NCBI GenBank assembly: GCA_963719005.1 | Contig: CAVRAR010000013.1 | Coordinates: 1 to 64,000 of the forward strand | Direction: 5' to 3' | Origin: G963675935 sp963719005 | Lineage (GTDB): Bacteria; Planctomycetota; Planctomycetia; Pirellulales; Thermoguttaceae | DNA: 64,000 nt | Part shown: positions 44,811-54,685 of the stretch, piece after piece | Layout: the number at the start of each line of letters is the position of its first letter | How positions within the stretch are numbered: position 1 is the stretch's first letter | The notes under the pieces: generated by a model | The model's database searches: none | The model's input: only the letters and a program-made list of their open reading frames with translations | Told to the model about the DNA's origin: nothing | Program-made: the position numbers and the translations under genes

Positions 44811-44958
44811 CGGCAGTCGGCAGTGAGCAGTCGGCAGTGGGAAGTCGGCAGTGGGAAGTGGATCAGGATCTGGAACCGCCAGCCGCTTGCGGCTTCGCAC
44901 CGCCCACTTCCCTATCTGCTATCTACTGCCGACTGCCGACTGCCGACCGCCGACTGCC
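44811..44958. repeat. Tandem/inverted GCAGTCGGCAGTGGG repeat block, copy 1
   Basis: Repeated GGCAGTCGGCAGTGGGAAG words on the left are matched by ACTGCCGACTGCCGACTGCC on the right, forming a long imperfect palindrome. Related blocks lie at 53049-53090 and 58593-58803. Confidence 0.8.
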
Positions 44959-45078
44959 AAATTACCCGGCCCGCTGCCGGGGGTCAATGGTATGCCAGCG
45001 ATGGCCGCTTGCCAGCGCCCGTCATCACGGCTATAATGCGGCCGTTCTTTCGCATTCCGGCTCGAAAGGGTGCTTGAT

Positions 45079-46581
45079 ATGACTCTGGAGCAGGAGCTCA
45101 TCGACATCTTCGCGTCGTCGCCATTCCAGCGGAACCGCGACATCCTCGTCGGCTATTACGGTTGGGAAGATGGCCGGCAGCACACGCTGACGGAGGTCGG
45201 CGCCCGTTTCGGCATCACGAGGGAGCGGGTCCGCCAGGTGTGCGCCAAGCTGACGAAGAAGGCGAAGACCTCGACCATCGCCGCGCCGACGATGGACCGC
45301 GTGCTGGCCCTGATGTCGAGCCGGTTGCCCTGTTCGGCCGCGGAATTGGAGGCGGAGTTGGCCCAGGAAGGGTTGACGGCGGTGGGCCTGTCGATCGAGG
45401 GCGTCGCCGTTGCCGCCCGATTGCTCAATCGGCCCGTCACGTTTCAAGTCGTCAACGTGCGGGGTGGTCAAGATGGGCGGCTCGTCGTCCTGCACTCGCA
45501 GATTCCGACCGTCATGGCCGCCATCGACGTGACCAAGCGGGACGTTTATTTCCACGGCCTGACGACGGTCGAACAGACGCAACGCGCGATCGCCAGCGTG
45601 GAAAAGGGGGCCGGCGCCGCGCCGTCGCTTCCAGCAGGAAGCGGATCCAGTCGCCGATTGGCCGGCGCCGGCCGGCGTGCCGGCAAAGCGGATGCGTCCG
45701 CGCTGTCTCGCCTGGTGCGGCAAACCGTGCCGCTGATCGACGGTTTCTCCTGGCTCGACGAACCGAGCGGCTGGTTCCACCTTCGGCCCGTCCAGTCGCA
45801 CGGGCTGCCGAAGGCGATCGACAAGGTGCTGGCGGTAGCGGGCAAGGTCGGCGTGGCGCAACTCCAGACGGCGCTCGCGCGAAATCGTCGCCTCTGGAAG
45901 GAGCCGCCGCCGGAAAAGGTGCTGCTGGAGTTCTGCCGCAGGATGCCCGGGGTGCGCGTCGAGGATAACCGCATCATCTCCGATCCGCCGCGCGACTGGA
46001 AGAAGTCGCTGACCGGCGTCGAGGCGAAGCTGGTTGCCATGCTGAAGGCCCACGGCCCGGTGATGGAGCGCGGCGCCATGGAAGATCTGTGCGTCGGCGA
46101 CGGCATGAACCGCTTCAGCTTCCACGCCTTCGTTTCCTGGTCGCCGGTGATTGCCCAGTTCGGGCACAGCATCTACGGGCTGTTGGGGGCGGAGGTTTCG
46201 AGGGAACGGGTGCAAGAACTGCTTGCCAAGCGGCGGGCCAGCCGTGCGAACCATCGCGTGTTGGACCGCCACGGCCGGACCGACGACGGCCGCGTCTGGC
46301 TGAGTTATCGGCTCTCGAAGGCGGCCAGCACCTACGCCGTCATCACCATTCCGGCGGCGCTGCGCGAGGTGGTCAACGGCCGGTTCCAGTTCGTCGACGC
46401 CGACGGCCGCGAGATCGGCACGTTGGCCACCAAAGACGGCCGCGCCTGGGGCCTCGGCGCCTTTCTCCGCCGGCACGACGCCCAAATCGGCGACCACATC
46501 GTGCTGACGCTCGATTTGCAGAAGCGGACGGCCGCGGTGACGTGGGACGAGCGCGCCGAGGCGTCGAAGACCGACGAGTGA
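45079..46581 (+). CDS. Sigma-70 region 4-like HTH protein, about 500 residues
   Basis: The N-terminal 65 residues end in a sigma-70 region 4 helix-turn-helix (LTEVGARFGITRERVRQVCA), preceded by GWEDGRQHTL. The long remainder has no recognisable sigma region 2, so it is not a full sigma factor. It contains VVNVRGGQDGRLVVLHSQIP, a basic Gly/Ala/Ser linker near residues 177-205, and a beta-rich C-terminal part ending VLTLDLQKRTAAVTWDER. The ATG at 45079 is supported by CGAAAGGG. Perhaps a DNA-binding or anti-sigma-like regulator. No related neighbour gene clarifies its role. Confidence 0.75.
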   Translation: MTLEQELIDIFASSPFQRNRDILVGYYGWEDGRQHTLTEVGARFGITRERVRQVCAKLTKKAKTSTIAAPTMDRVLALMSSRLPCSAAELEAELAQEGLTAVGLSIEGVAVAARLLNRPVTFQVVNVRGGQDGRLVVLHSQIPTVMAAIDVTKRDVYFHGLTTVEQTQRAIASVEKGAGAAPSLPAGSGSSRRLAGAGRRAGKADASALSRLVRQTVPLIDGFSWLDEPSGWFHLRPVQSHGLPKAIDKVLAVAGKVGVAQLQTALARNRRLWKEPPPEKVLLEFCRRMPGVRVEDNRIISDPPRDWKKSLTGVEAKLVAMLKAHGPVMERGAMEDLCVGDGMNRFSFHAFVSWSPVIAQFGHSIYGLLGAEVSRERVQELLAKRRASRANHRVLDRHGRTDDGRVWLSYRLSKAASTYAVITIPAALREVVNGRFQFVDADGREIGTLATKDGRAWGLGAFLRRHDAQIGDHIVLTLDLQKRTAAVTWDERAEASKTDE

Positions 46582-46582
46582 C

Positions 46583-46777
46583 TTGTGGTGCAGGCGTCTC
46601 GCCTGCCTGGCCCGCATTTCCACCCAGCCAGGGGAAAGAGGCAACAGGGTGTCCGGTGGGGCAGACATTCTTGTCTGCCAGAGGTGCGGGATTCTCCCCG
46701 GCAGACAAGAATGTCTGCCCCACTGTGGTGAGAAATGCGTGCTCGAACATGCAGGCGAGACGCCTGCACCACAACTT
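46583..46777. repeat. Nested palindromes between sigma-like and MATE genes
   Basis: The outer arms TTGTGGTGCAGGCGTCTCGC and GCGAGACGCCTGCACCACAA enclose the inner unit 46655-46724, which is copy 2 of the GGGGCAGACATTC palindrome. The outer unit shares words with 48583-48659. Confidence 0.85.
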
Positions 46778-46783
46778 GGGTCG

Positions 46784-48193
46784 CTACGTCGCCAGCAACT
46801 CAGGCTCGATCACCCGCATCTGCCGCCAGCGGCCTTGCAGGAAGCGAAGCAGGTAGATGACGCCGGAGACGCATATCCACAGTGTGATGACGATCCAGCA
46901 CCAGAGCAGTCCGAGGCCGAAGAAGTGGATTCCAACCCACGCGGCCGCGACCGGCATCGGCGTCAGCAGCAGCGACACAATCATGATGAAGCGGGTATCG
47001 CCCGCCCCTTTCAGCGTGCCTGTGAAGACGACGCACATGGCATCGAAGAGGCAATAGGCCGCGACGAAGCGGAGTAGGATCACGGTGGTGTCGCGCAGCT
47101 CGGCGAACACGGCCGGCGGCGTGTTCGCGGCGTGGCCGATCAGCAGCACATTGGGAAATAACACGTATATCAAGGCCATTGTGCCCATGTAGCCCAAGGC
47201 CATGCAGAGCGAAGTCCGCGTGGCCCTAGAGGCCAGGTTCGGGTTGTTGTCGCCAAGTTGTTGGCCCACCAAAGTGCTCAGCGCCATTCCCAAACCAAGC
47301 ATGGGAACAAAGGCCAACGTGTTGAAGTTGAAAGCCAGGGTGGTGGCGGCCATGGCGGTATCGCCCAAGGTGCCGACGACTAGCAGGAAGAGCGTAAAGC
47401 CGGCGAATTCCACCAGCAGTTGGAATCCGCTTGGGCCACCGTAGCGCAACAGCCGTCGGAAGAGCGCGGCGTTGAATCGCCGGCCGCTCCAAGTCCGGTA
47501 GCGCCGCCGATAGCGCGGCAGCAGCATCAAGAAAGTGTAGACGGCGACTCGGCACCATAAGGAGCAGACGGTGGCCCAGGCCGCGCCTTCGATTCCCAGC
47601 GCCGGCAGCCCGAAGTGGCCGAAAATCCAGGCGTAATCGAGTACGATGTTGAGGGCCCAGGCCGAGGAGTCGACCAGCATGACGACCCACGTGACTCCTC
47701 GGCCGATGAAGAACGCGGTGAGCGATGCGGCGATCACTTCGGCCCCCGCGCCGAACAGGGCGGTTTGGAAGAACAGCGCCTCGAGGCTGGCCAACTCCGG
47801 CTTGTGCCCGGCGAGCCGAAAGATCCACGGCGACAAAGGGACTAAGGCCAAGAACAGCGGGATGCAGTAAAATCCGAGGCGAAGGCCCTGCCAAACCGCC
47901 GGCCCGATGCGGCGCGGACGCCCCGCCCCTTGGTATTGCGCCACGAACGTGTTGACGTACGATGCCACCCCCAGCGGAAAGCAGACCATCGCAAAGTGGA
48001 CCATGCCGGCGGGCAAGACGGCAGCCATCGATTCTTCGGAATACCACAGGAGGAACATGCGGTCGATGAAATTCATCACCGTCCACGCCCCCGTCGAAAC
48101 GATCAACGGCACCGCCATCCGCAGCACGTCGCGCCCGCCGCAGGGACGAGACCACCAACCCGTCGGCTCGCGTGAGTCTATCGCTGTAATCAT
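46784..48193 (-). CDS. norM: MATE-family multidrug exporter
   Basis: 469 residues with 12 predicted helices, a Na+- or H+-driven antiporter of the MATE family. Recognised by VLRMAVPLIVSTGAWTVMNF, DRMFLLWYSEESMAAVLPAG, VASYVNTFVAQYQGAGRPRR and FVPMLGLGMALSTLVGQQLG. The two-fold repeat arrangement is visible. No frameshift. It lies 34 bases before the U32 peptidase stop on the same strand. Substrate unknown. Confidence 0.85.
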   Translation of the reverse strand: MITAIDSREPTGWWSRPCGGRDVLRMAVPLIVSTGAWTVMNFIDRMFLLWYSEESMAAVLPAGMVHFAMVCFPLGVASYVNTFVAQYQGAGRPRRIGPAVWQGLRLGFYCIPLFLALVPLSPWIFRLAGHKPELASLEALFFQTALFGAGAEVIAASLTAFFIGRGVTWVVMLVDSSAWALNIVLDYAWIFGHFGLPALGIEGAAWATVCSLWCRVAVYTFLMLLPRYRRRYRTWSGRRFNAALFRRLLRYGGPSGFQLLVEFAGFTLFLLVVGTLGDTAMAATTLAFNFNTLAFVPMLGLGMALSTLVGQQLGDNNPNLASRATRTSLCMALGYMGTMALIYVLFPNVLLIGHAANTPPAVFAELRDTTVILLRFVAAYCLFDAMCVVFTGTLKGAGDTRFIMIVSLLLTPMPVAAAWVGIHFFGLGLLWCWIVITLWICVSGVIYLLRFLQGRWRQMRVIEPELLAT

Positions 48194-48227
48194 CGTTTGC
48201 GAAGCCGCATGCGGCTTGGATGGGGAA

Positions 48228-50946
48228 TCATGAGTTGCTGCAAATCCGCCGATAGGCCGTCAATACGCGGCGGACTTCCTCTGCCGAGCTTTCGTCGAGC
48301 AATTCCACGCGGAAATGCCGCACGCCGCGCTGCTGCAGACTCGGCACAATCTCCAACAAGCTCTCGGCCTCGGCGTGGAAGAGCGTGTTGCGGCATTGGC
48401 TGTCGGGCAACAAGCGATGCTCGACGCCGAGGCGATCGCGCAGGCGGACTTCGTGCCGATCGCAGGGGCGGCCGCAATCGGCCCGATTCTTCCCCGACGA
48501 CAGCATTCCACAAAACAGGCAGTATTCCGAGTGGAACATCGGCGTGTGGCGATGCACGACCACTTCCAGCCACTCGGCCGGAACTTGTGGTGCAGTCGTC
48601 CCGGCTGCATCGTTTAGCCGCGAGCCATCGGCGAGCGCGGCGGCGCCTTCACCACAAGCCGTTATCGGCGAGCCACACAGGTCGAGCAATCGTTGGCGAT
48701 TCAAGTCGTAGGCCGCCGTCACTCGCCGAGCGCCTTGGGCATGAAGCCACTCGACGGATAAATCGTTCGCGGCGTTCAACGAGAAATCGGCCACGGCCGG
48801 CAAGCCCTTGCGGCGGCAAAAAGCCAGGCCCGCCAGGTTTCGCACGAGAATCCCGTCCGGCTTTTGCTCGGCCAATTGTTCAAAGATGGCGGACTCGTTG
48901 GGCGGCGATGAAGGGGACAGTCCCGTTTTCGTCACCACGGCTCGCCGCGGTGCCCGCGAAAATTGGGACAGTCCCCTCGCCGGGCTTGTGGATTCGCGGC
49001 GTGGCCAGCAGGATCGACGCGCCGCCGAGATGCGCCGTGCGGACGGCGTTGCCGTAGCGGTGCGGCTGGCGGAAATCGGCGATCACGCTCGTTACGCCGC
49101 AATCGAGCGCCGCTTCGAGTTGATCCATCGAGCGGCAGAGGACGTGAAGAGAGGAAGACAGGGAGAGGGGGAGACAAGGAGAGGGGGAGACTGATTTCGT
49201 GACATCTTTCTCCTTGTCTCCTTGTCTCCTCGTCTCCTTGTCTCCCCCTCTCCCCCTCTCCTTGTCTTCCTCCGTCGATGTGCGAAGTGCAACCAATGCG
49301 GAACCGCTCAAGCATAGCTCGACGAGGCGGTTGCGCGACGGCGGCGTCCAACTGCCGCACCATTTCATGCCGCAGCTTGCCAAGCTCGCTCAAGGGGATC
49401 ATCGCCTGGCCGTCGAGCTTCGCTTCGAGGTGGCGCAACTGGTAGGGCGTCTTGCCGAGACGGCCGAATTGCTCGGTGAGCGTTTCGGCGCGTGAGCGGG
49501 TGTTTCGTCGCCTCGGGCAACGGCTGCGGCGACTCGACGCGGCAAGTCGCGCCGTTGGCGGCGACGGCCGCAACTCGCAGCGGGCTTCCGACCGACGCTT
49601 CCACCTGCAAGATCCAGCGGCACGCGGCGCTGCGATCGGCCGGAGGAGTACGTCTGGCGAAGCCGGCGAGCCGCCCGCGGATCGTCGGTCTTCCAGACCT
49701 TCTGGCCGAGCCGAATCTGCGCGAGGTCGATCGAGCCGTAACGGAAGGCCAGCTCGACCGCGCCGGCGGCGACTTCGGTCTCGATGGAGCGGCGATTTTG
49801 GAAGATTTCGTAGACGCGGCCGCCTTGTTCGGCGGCTTGGCTGCGATCCCCTTCGAAGACGACGCCGTCGCCGCGCCGTAGCGGGCCGGCCAACTCGACG
49901 AGGATTCGTTCGCCGCGAACGCCGCGGACCTCTCCAAGCAAAACGCCCCGCTTGGCCGAGCCCTCGCCGGAGACCAGCCCACGATGATCGGGCCCGTCGA
50001 GCCAGCCGTGGCAGAAACCGCGGGAGAAGGCCAGCTCCATGTCGGCGATGTCGTCGGCTGTTGTAGCGGCTTCTCCGGGAGCCGTTAGCTCCCGGCTATT
50101 ATCTTTGGTTTGGTGCAGACTGTTCCAAACCGCGTCGAGGGCCGTGCGATAATGGCGAGTCACGCTGGCGACGTATTCGGCCGGCTTCAACCGCCCTTCG
50201 ATCTTCAGGGCGGAAACGCCAGCGGCGATCAACTCCGGCAGCCGATCGTAGGCGGCCAGATCGTGCGGGCTCAGCGGATACTTCTTTTCTCCCACATCGA
50301 GGAGCCCGCCGTCACAGATGATCTCATACGGCAAGCGGCACGGCTGGGCGCATTGGCCGCGATTGGCGCTGCGGCCGCCCATCGACAAGCTGGCCAGGCA
50401 TTGGCCGGAATAGCTGATGCAAAGGGCGCCGTGAACGAACGCTTCGAGTTCGATGTCGGTTTGCCGGCGAATGGCGGCGATCTGGTCGATCGAAAGCTCG
50501 CGCGGCAGCACGACCCTTCGCACGCCCAGCGACTCGACCTCGCGGATGCACTCGGCGCTGCTGAGGGTCATCTGCGTCGAGGCGTGCAGGGGCAACTCGG
50601 GGCAGAGCCGGCCCAGCAGCCGCAGCAGGCCGAGGTCTTGAACCAGCACGGCGTCGATGCCCGCCGCGATGGCCACGCGAGCGACACGCTCGGCCTCCTC
50701 CAGTTCGTCGCCGAAGACCAGCGTGTTGAGCGTCAGGTATCCCTTGACGCCGCGGGTGCGGAGGAACGTCATCAGTTCGGGCAATTCCGCCGGGCTGAAG
50801 TTTGCCGCCCGGGCGCGGGCATTGAAACCGCCCTGAAGGCCGAAGTAGACGGCGTCGGCCCCGTTTTCGACCGCCGCCCGAGCACAGTCCCAGTCGCCGG
50901 CGGGGGCCATCAGTTCGGGAATTGTCAGGTGTAGCTGAACGCTCAT
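48228..50946 (-). CDS. U32-family peptidase, several frameshifts and inserted repeats
   Basis: COG0826 U32 peptidase-like protein of about 900 residues when frames are joined. N-terminal collagenase-like domain: PELMAPAGDWDCARAAVENG, YFGLQGGFNARARAANF, GVKGYLTLNTLVFGDELEEA, FVHGALCISYSGQCLASLSM and GRSANRGQCAQPCRLPYEI. C-terminal blocks FEQLAEQKPDGILVRNLAGL and FLLEIVPSLQQRGVRHFRVE-like text are in another frame. Frame switches occur near 49620, 49520, 49350 and 48910. Palindromic repeats are read through in frame at 50071-50101 (SRELTAPGE), 48583-48659, 48907-48981 and 49143-49272. Start at 50946 (MSVQLHLTIPELMAPAG). Role probably in prephenate/hydroxylation-like tRNA or peptide processing, as for COG0826, uncertain. 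Confidence 0.75.
48583..48659. repeat. Palindrome within U32 gene (ACTTGTGGTGCAG)
   Basis: ACTTGTGGTGCAGTCGTCCC and CCTTCACCACAAG arms are at the ends, with CGTTTAGCCGCGAG inside. Shares words with 46583-46777 and 50979-51050. Confidence 0.7.
48907..48981. repeat. GGGACAGTCCC palindrome pair within U32 gene
   Basis: GGGGACAGTCCCGTTTTCGT and AAATTGGGACAGTCCCCTC flank a CACGGCTCGCCGCGGTGCCC core. Read in a coding frame. Same word as at 41480 and 58655. Confidence 0.75.
49143..49272. repeat. GAGGGGGAGACAAGGAGAGG / CTCCTTGTCTCC block within U32 gene
   Basis: Tandem GGGGGAGACAAGGAGAGG on one side and CTCCTTGTCTCCTTGTCTCC on the other form a low-complexity inverted repeat. It encodes a charged insert (KERGRGGDKETRRQGDK) between conserved peptidase parts. 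Confidence 0.8.
50071..50101. repeat. GGGAGCCGTTAGCTCCC palindrome within U32 gene
   Basis: TCTCCGGGAGCCGTTAGCTC plus CCGGCTATTA is the same family as 18077-18154; here it encodes NSRELTAPGE in the peptidase frame. Confidence 0.75.
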
Positions 50947-50978
50947 GGGCAAGACGGAGAAACGCGGTGCGGAGATAC

Positions 50979-51050
50979 GTTTAGCCGCCGCGTCCACGCT
51001 GCGTGCGAGCCGACCCTCGATTCACGCCGCGTGGACGCGGCGGCTAAACG
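50979..51050. repeat. Palindromic repeat, CGTTTAGCCGCCGCGTCCAC family
   Basis: CGTTTAGCCGCCGCGTCCAC pairs with GTGGACGCGGCGGCTAAACG. It lies upstream of the U32 gene start. Confidence 0.85.
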
Positions 51051-51201
51051 ATTTCATTGCTGTCGTATGCGGCAAGCTCTTCAGTGTACCCCGCCCCGGA
51101 ACCAGCGGCAACAGCTCGGCCCGCCCTTGCCACGCCGGCGGGAATCGACTAGATTACTATGTCTCACAGTTGACCGAGACGATTCAGGAGAGAGGACTGT
51201 C

Positions 51202-51348
51202 ATGGGAATCCGCCCGCGCACCGATCACGTGATGAAGCTGAAGAGCCGCCGCTGTCCGAAGTGCGGCGGAGCGATCAATTCGCAGAAAACCCGCTGCAAG
51301 CGCTGCCACGAAACGCAGACCCGGCCGAAGAAGACGAAGAATAGCTAG
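51202..51348 (+). CDS. Small zinc-ribbon protein, 48 residues
   Basis: MGIRPRTDHVMKLKSRRCPK, then CGGAINSQKTRCKRCHETQ: CPKCGG with CKRCH forms a four-cysteine ribbon. GGAGAGAGGA precedes the ATG at 51202. It is basic (KKTKNS tail), suggesting nucleic-acid or ribosome binding. Not recognised as a named family. Two shorter starts are less plausible. Confidence 0.7.
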   Translation: MGIRPRTDHVMKLKSRRCPKCGGAINSQKTRCKRCHETQTRPKKTKNS

Positions 51349-51466
51349 GGGCGGGGTTTCTCGGGAAACGGCCGAGAAAACGGCGCGGCGGGTAGCATCC
51401 CACGGCCAATGGGACACATAGGATCTATAGGTCTCATACGTCCCATAAGTCCCCTTGAGCTTGCCG

Positions 51467-53048
51467 TCACTGTGCGGCACCGATGGCAATCAGGTGGGTC
51501 GTGGTGGCAATGTAGAGCACATTGTCGGCCACGACCGGCGTGCTGTAGACCTTGTCGCCCATCGCGTTCTTGGCCAGCAGCTTCGGCTTCGACGAAAGCT
51601 CGAACACCGCCACGTCGCCGTCCTGGTCGCCGATGTAGATCTTGCCGTCGGCCACGCAGGGCGAACCCCAGACCGCCGACATCAGGTCGTGCGTCCAGTG
51701 GGCTTGCCGGTCTTCGCGTCCAGGCAATGGACCACGCCCTGAAAGATCGGCGATCACCAGCAGGCCGTCTTTGATGACGGCCATGCTGATCGAGCGGTGC
51801 ATGGTCTCCTCGAAATCGAGCTTCCCGTTGCCGTTCGCGTCGAAGCCGGTGTAGCGCCAAACGGCGGCCGAGTTCGGATTGGGCCGCAGCGTCTCGCCGG
51901 CCGACTCGTCGATCGCACGGATTCGCCGCGAGGCACGCACGGCATCCGAGATCGGTTTGCCCTGCTTGTCGACGACAAGCTCGGGGCTGACGTCGCCGCG
52001 TTTCGTCGGGTCGATGCACCACAGGCAGCCGGGCCCCTCGCCGTAGTCGGGCTCGGCCCCGACGGCAATGTAGACGCGGCCGTCGCACACCACCGGCGTG
52101 GCAACCAGGTTGTTCCGGTCGCCGGAGCCATCGGTCTTCCAGACCGATTGTCTTCGGATTCGCGTCGAACTTCCAGAGCAGTTCCGGCTTGCCGCCGGCG
52201 CCGGCCGCGGCGCGAAAGCTGTAGACCCAGCCGTCGCCGCCGGCGAAAATCGCCTGCGGAACGCCGCCGAGCACCGCCGCCGCCGGCGACGACCACTGGC
52301 CGTCGAGAATATTGTCGCCCGGCGAGTTGTCGGCCCACACCAGCTTGCCGGTGAGCTTGTCGAGGGCGATGAAACTCGGGGCCTTGGGCGAGGGGACACG
52401 CTTGTGCGGCGCAGTCGGCGCCGTTCGACGTGTTCACCAGCAGCAAATCGCCGACCGCCGTCACCGAGCAGGAGCTCATGCTGTAAGGCGTGACGCCAAG
52501 CTCCTTGATCATGTCGAAACGCCAGACGACGTCGGCCTCGTTGGGATGGGTCTTGGAGCCTTCGGTCTTGAGGCAGACGACCTCGCAGCGGTTCGTGACG
52601 ACCCAGAGCCGCTTCCCCTCGACCAGCGGCGAGCAGCAGATGCCCTGGCTCGGGATAGTCGATGACCCGAGCGAGTTTCTCGCAGGAGAGTTGCCACTCG
52701 AACCGGCCGTCGCTCTGCCGGAAACAGAGCAGGCAGCCGAGATCGACCTTGGCCGGGTATTGCTTGAGCCAGCCGGCGCCGTTGTTGGTGGCGCAGAAGA
52801 CCCGGCCGTCGGCCACCACCGGCGTGCCGTAGCTGGTCGAGCCGAGCCGGGCAACCCAGCGGATGTTCTTGGCCGAGTCGGCCGACCAGCGGCCCGACTT
52901 CTGGTCGAACTTTCCGACGTTCCATTCGACGGGGATGTTCTTGCCGTCCGGCGCATTGTTTCGCGCCGCCGAGCCGCCCCATTGCGGCCAGTCGGCGGCG
53001 GCAGCGAACACGACGATCGACGACAACAGCGGATGCGATGCGGGTCAT
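51467..53048 (-). CDS. PQQ-binding-like beta-propeller protein, frameshifted
   Basis: Secreted outer-membrane-assembly-like propeller (PQQ/PQQ_2 repeats), about 520 residues. The signal peptide MTRIHPLLSSIVVFAAAADW is broken by one extra G at about 53036 (the read frame gives MTRIASAV). Then DWPQWGGSAARNNAPDGKN, VGKFDQKSGRWSADSAKNIR and RVFCATNNGAGWLKQYPAKV, with TPYSMSSCSVTAVGDLLLVN, NNLVATPVVCDGRVYIAVGA and MAVIKDGLLVIADLSGR in other frames. At least four breaks are needed (near 52650, 52400, 52150 and 51720). It is a probable single gene; ligand unknown. Confidence 0.75.
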
Positions 53049-53626
53049 GGCAGCGGCAGTCGGCAGTGGATAGTGGATAGTGCGAGGCAGTCGTCACGTG
53101 CTTATCGTTTCGCTCCCGCGTCCTCGCGGGGACACCGGCGGACGTGGCGCTAAACGACAGCATCACTGCTCCCGCCAATCACTCTTCGCTTCCCAACTTT
53201 ACCACAGCGGCCGCTTCGGGCCATTGCGGGCAGGATGTCGGTCTTGCGATTCGGTGAAACTGGGGTGGGTTTGCGGGTGGCGAAGAGATCTGTCGGGCCG
53301 AGCAGGCGGCGATGTGCGCCTTACAACCGGCAGAGTTTTACCAGCTTGCCCGTGTGGAAATCTTTGCGCAGCAGGAGCAGTAAACCTTTTGCTGGAAATG
53401 TGTTGCGTTCACTCAAGGCCTCTTCCCACCGCGGCCGATACCCTAATTGACCCTTAGCGAAACGCGCGTGCCGTGGTGGCACGCCTTGAGGGCGCGTCAG
53501 GCAACCGGATCGGGTGAGAATCGAGCCAAGGAATGGTTCGACGGCCCTGGCGCAGTACACCGTATGAACTGCGGGTAGCGACCCACTTTCTCCAACCCCA
53601 GTTCACTGTAAAGGAGTGGTTGCTCA
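53049..53626. other. Intergenic region, no supported gene
   Basis: Starts with one arm of the GCAGTCGGCAGTGGATAG repeat (53049-53090). A GC-rich stretch TCCTCGCGGGGACACC follows. The remaining 460 bases precede the cysteine-rich gene and include GGAGTGG at the ribosome site. No other gene is supported. Confidence 0.5.
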
Positions 53627-54399
53627 ATGAGAAGCAAGACGATTTTTGGAGCGCTCCTTGTGAGCGTAGCTCTGTGCAGCCAGGGGTTCGGCTTTGAACT
53701 CTTGGATCGCATGCTCGGGCTGAACGGCGGTGGCTGCGGCGAGTGCAATGCTTGCGCCAAGGTCGCCCCCTGCTGCAGCCGTGTGTGCGAAGACCTGTGC
53801 TCCGAGGCTGCCTGCTGCGAAAAGGCCACTTGCTGGCATGCTGCAAGAGAAGTCTGCCGGCCGACCCCGGTCCGCGACTTGTTCGCCAACATCAAGGATC
53901 TGTTCGAGGCCAAGGGCTGCCAGTGCGAGCCCGGCTTGCTGCGAAGCCGAAGGGCTGCTGCCCCGAACCGACTTGCTGTGCGAAGCCGAAGTGCTGCCAC
54001 AAGGTTCGCTGCTGCGCGAAGCCTTGCTGCGAAAAGCCTTGCTGCTGTGCGAAGCCCTGCTGCGAGAAGGCCTGCTGTGCGAAGCCCTGCTGTGAGCCGG
54101 CTTGCTGCGAGAAGGTCTGCAAGCCGAAGTGCCACAAGCTGTATCGCCGCCCGGTCCTCGAGCTGCTCGAGAACCTGTTCGGCCTGCGACGAGTGCTGCG
54201 GCGAAAGCTGCTGTGAAGCCGGTTGCGGCTGCGGCGGCACGACTGTCCCACGGCAAGGCCCCCGGACACGACGGCCCGGCCAAGGCCCCGGAGCACGACG
54301 ACTCCGCCGCCGCCGGTGGCTCCCGAAGCCTGATCCGTCGGCCTCGAATGCAGACGCCGCGGCATCTACCAAGCCTCGCGTAGCTTGGCCCGCAACTAG
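53627..54399 (+). CDS. Secreted cysteine-rich repeat protein, frameshifted
   Basis: MRSKTIFGALLVSVALCSQG is a signal peptide ending near GFGFELLDRMLG. A Cys-rich region follows, with NGGGCGECNACAKVAPCC and CEDLCSEAACCEKATC. In a second frame is a tandem CCAKPCCEKACCAKPCC-like tract with CCEKVCKPKCHKLYRRPVLE, and in a third CDECCGESCCEAGCGCGG. It ends RGIYQASRSLARN. Breaks near 53935, 54190 and 54260 join these parts. The AAAGGAGTGG site precedes the ATG. Such Cys-rich secreted proteins are a planctomycete hallmark; the disulfide role is unknown. Confidence 0.75.
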
Positions 54400-54426
54400 G
54401 ATCGAATCCTAACCGAAACCCTTTCA

Positions 54427-54461
54427 CAGGTCTGCCCGGAAGCGATTCCGAGCAGACCTGT
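54427..54461 (+). terminator. Probable terminator after cysteine-rich gene
   Basis: CAGGTCTGC pairs with GCAGACCTG around CCGGAAGCGATTCCGA, followed by TTCGTTTCTT. A good rho-independent hairpin in position. Confidence 0.65.
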
Positions 54462-54472
54462 TCGTTTCTTGG

Positions 54473-54626
54473 AATGACGAATGACGGAAGCGAGGGGAAT
54501 GACGAAGGACGAAAGCCAAATGACGAAGGAATGACGAAGGACGGAATGACGAAAGCGAATCCCTCCTCTTTCGTCATTTGGATTTCGAGCTTCTTTCGTC
54601 ATTTGGATTTCGTCATTCGTCATTTC
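54473..54626. repeat. GACGAATGACGAA repeat block, copy 2
   Basis: AATGACGAAGG-type words on the left face TTTCGTCATTTGGATTTCG words on the right. Same family as 27750-27876 and 55442-55574. It lies just upstream of hisF. Confidence 0.8.
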
Positions 54627-54685
54627 CCCGTCCCCCTATCGCGGGGGTGTTGACCCGGTGGCGAACCCGAATTACAGTAAACTTA

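Noticed and set aside
44811..44958. CRISPR array or satellite-like tandem
   Set aside because: Short words of changing order, no constant spacer length or unique spacers. It is a palindromic block.
49143..49272. CRISPR-like direct repeats
   Set aside because: Units lack unique spacers and are inverted, low-complexity words.
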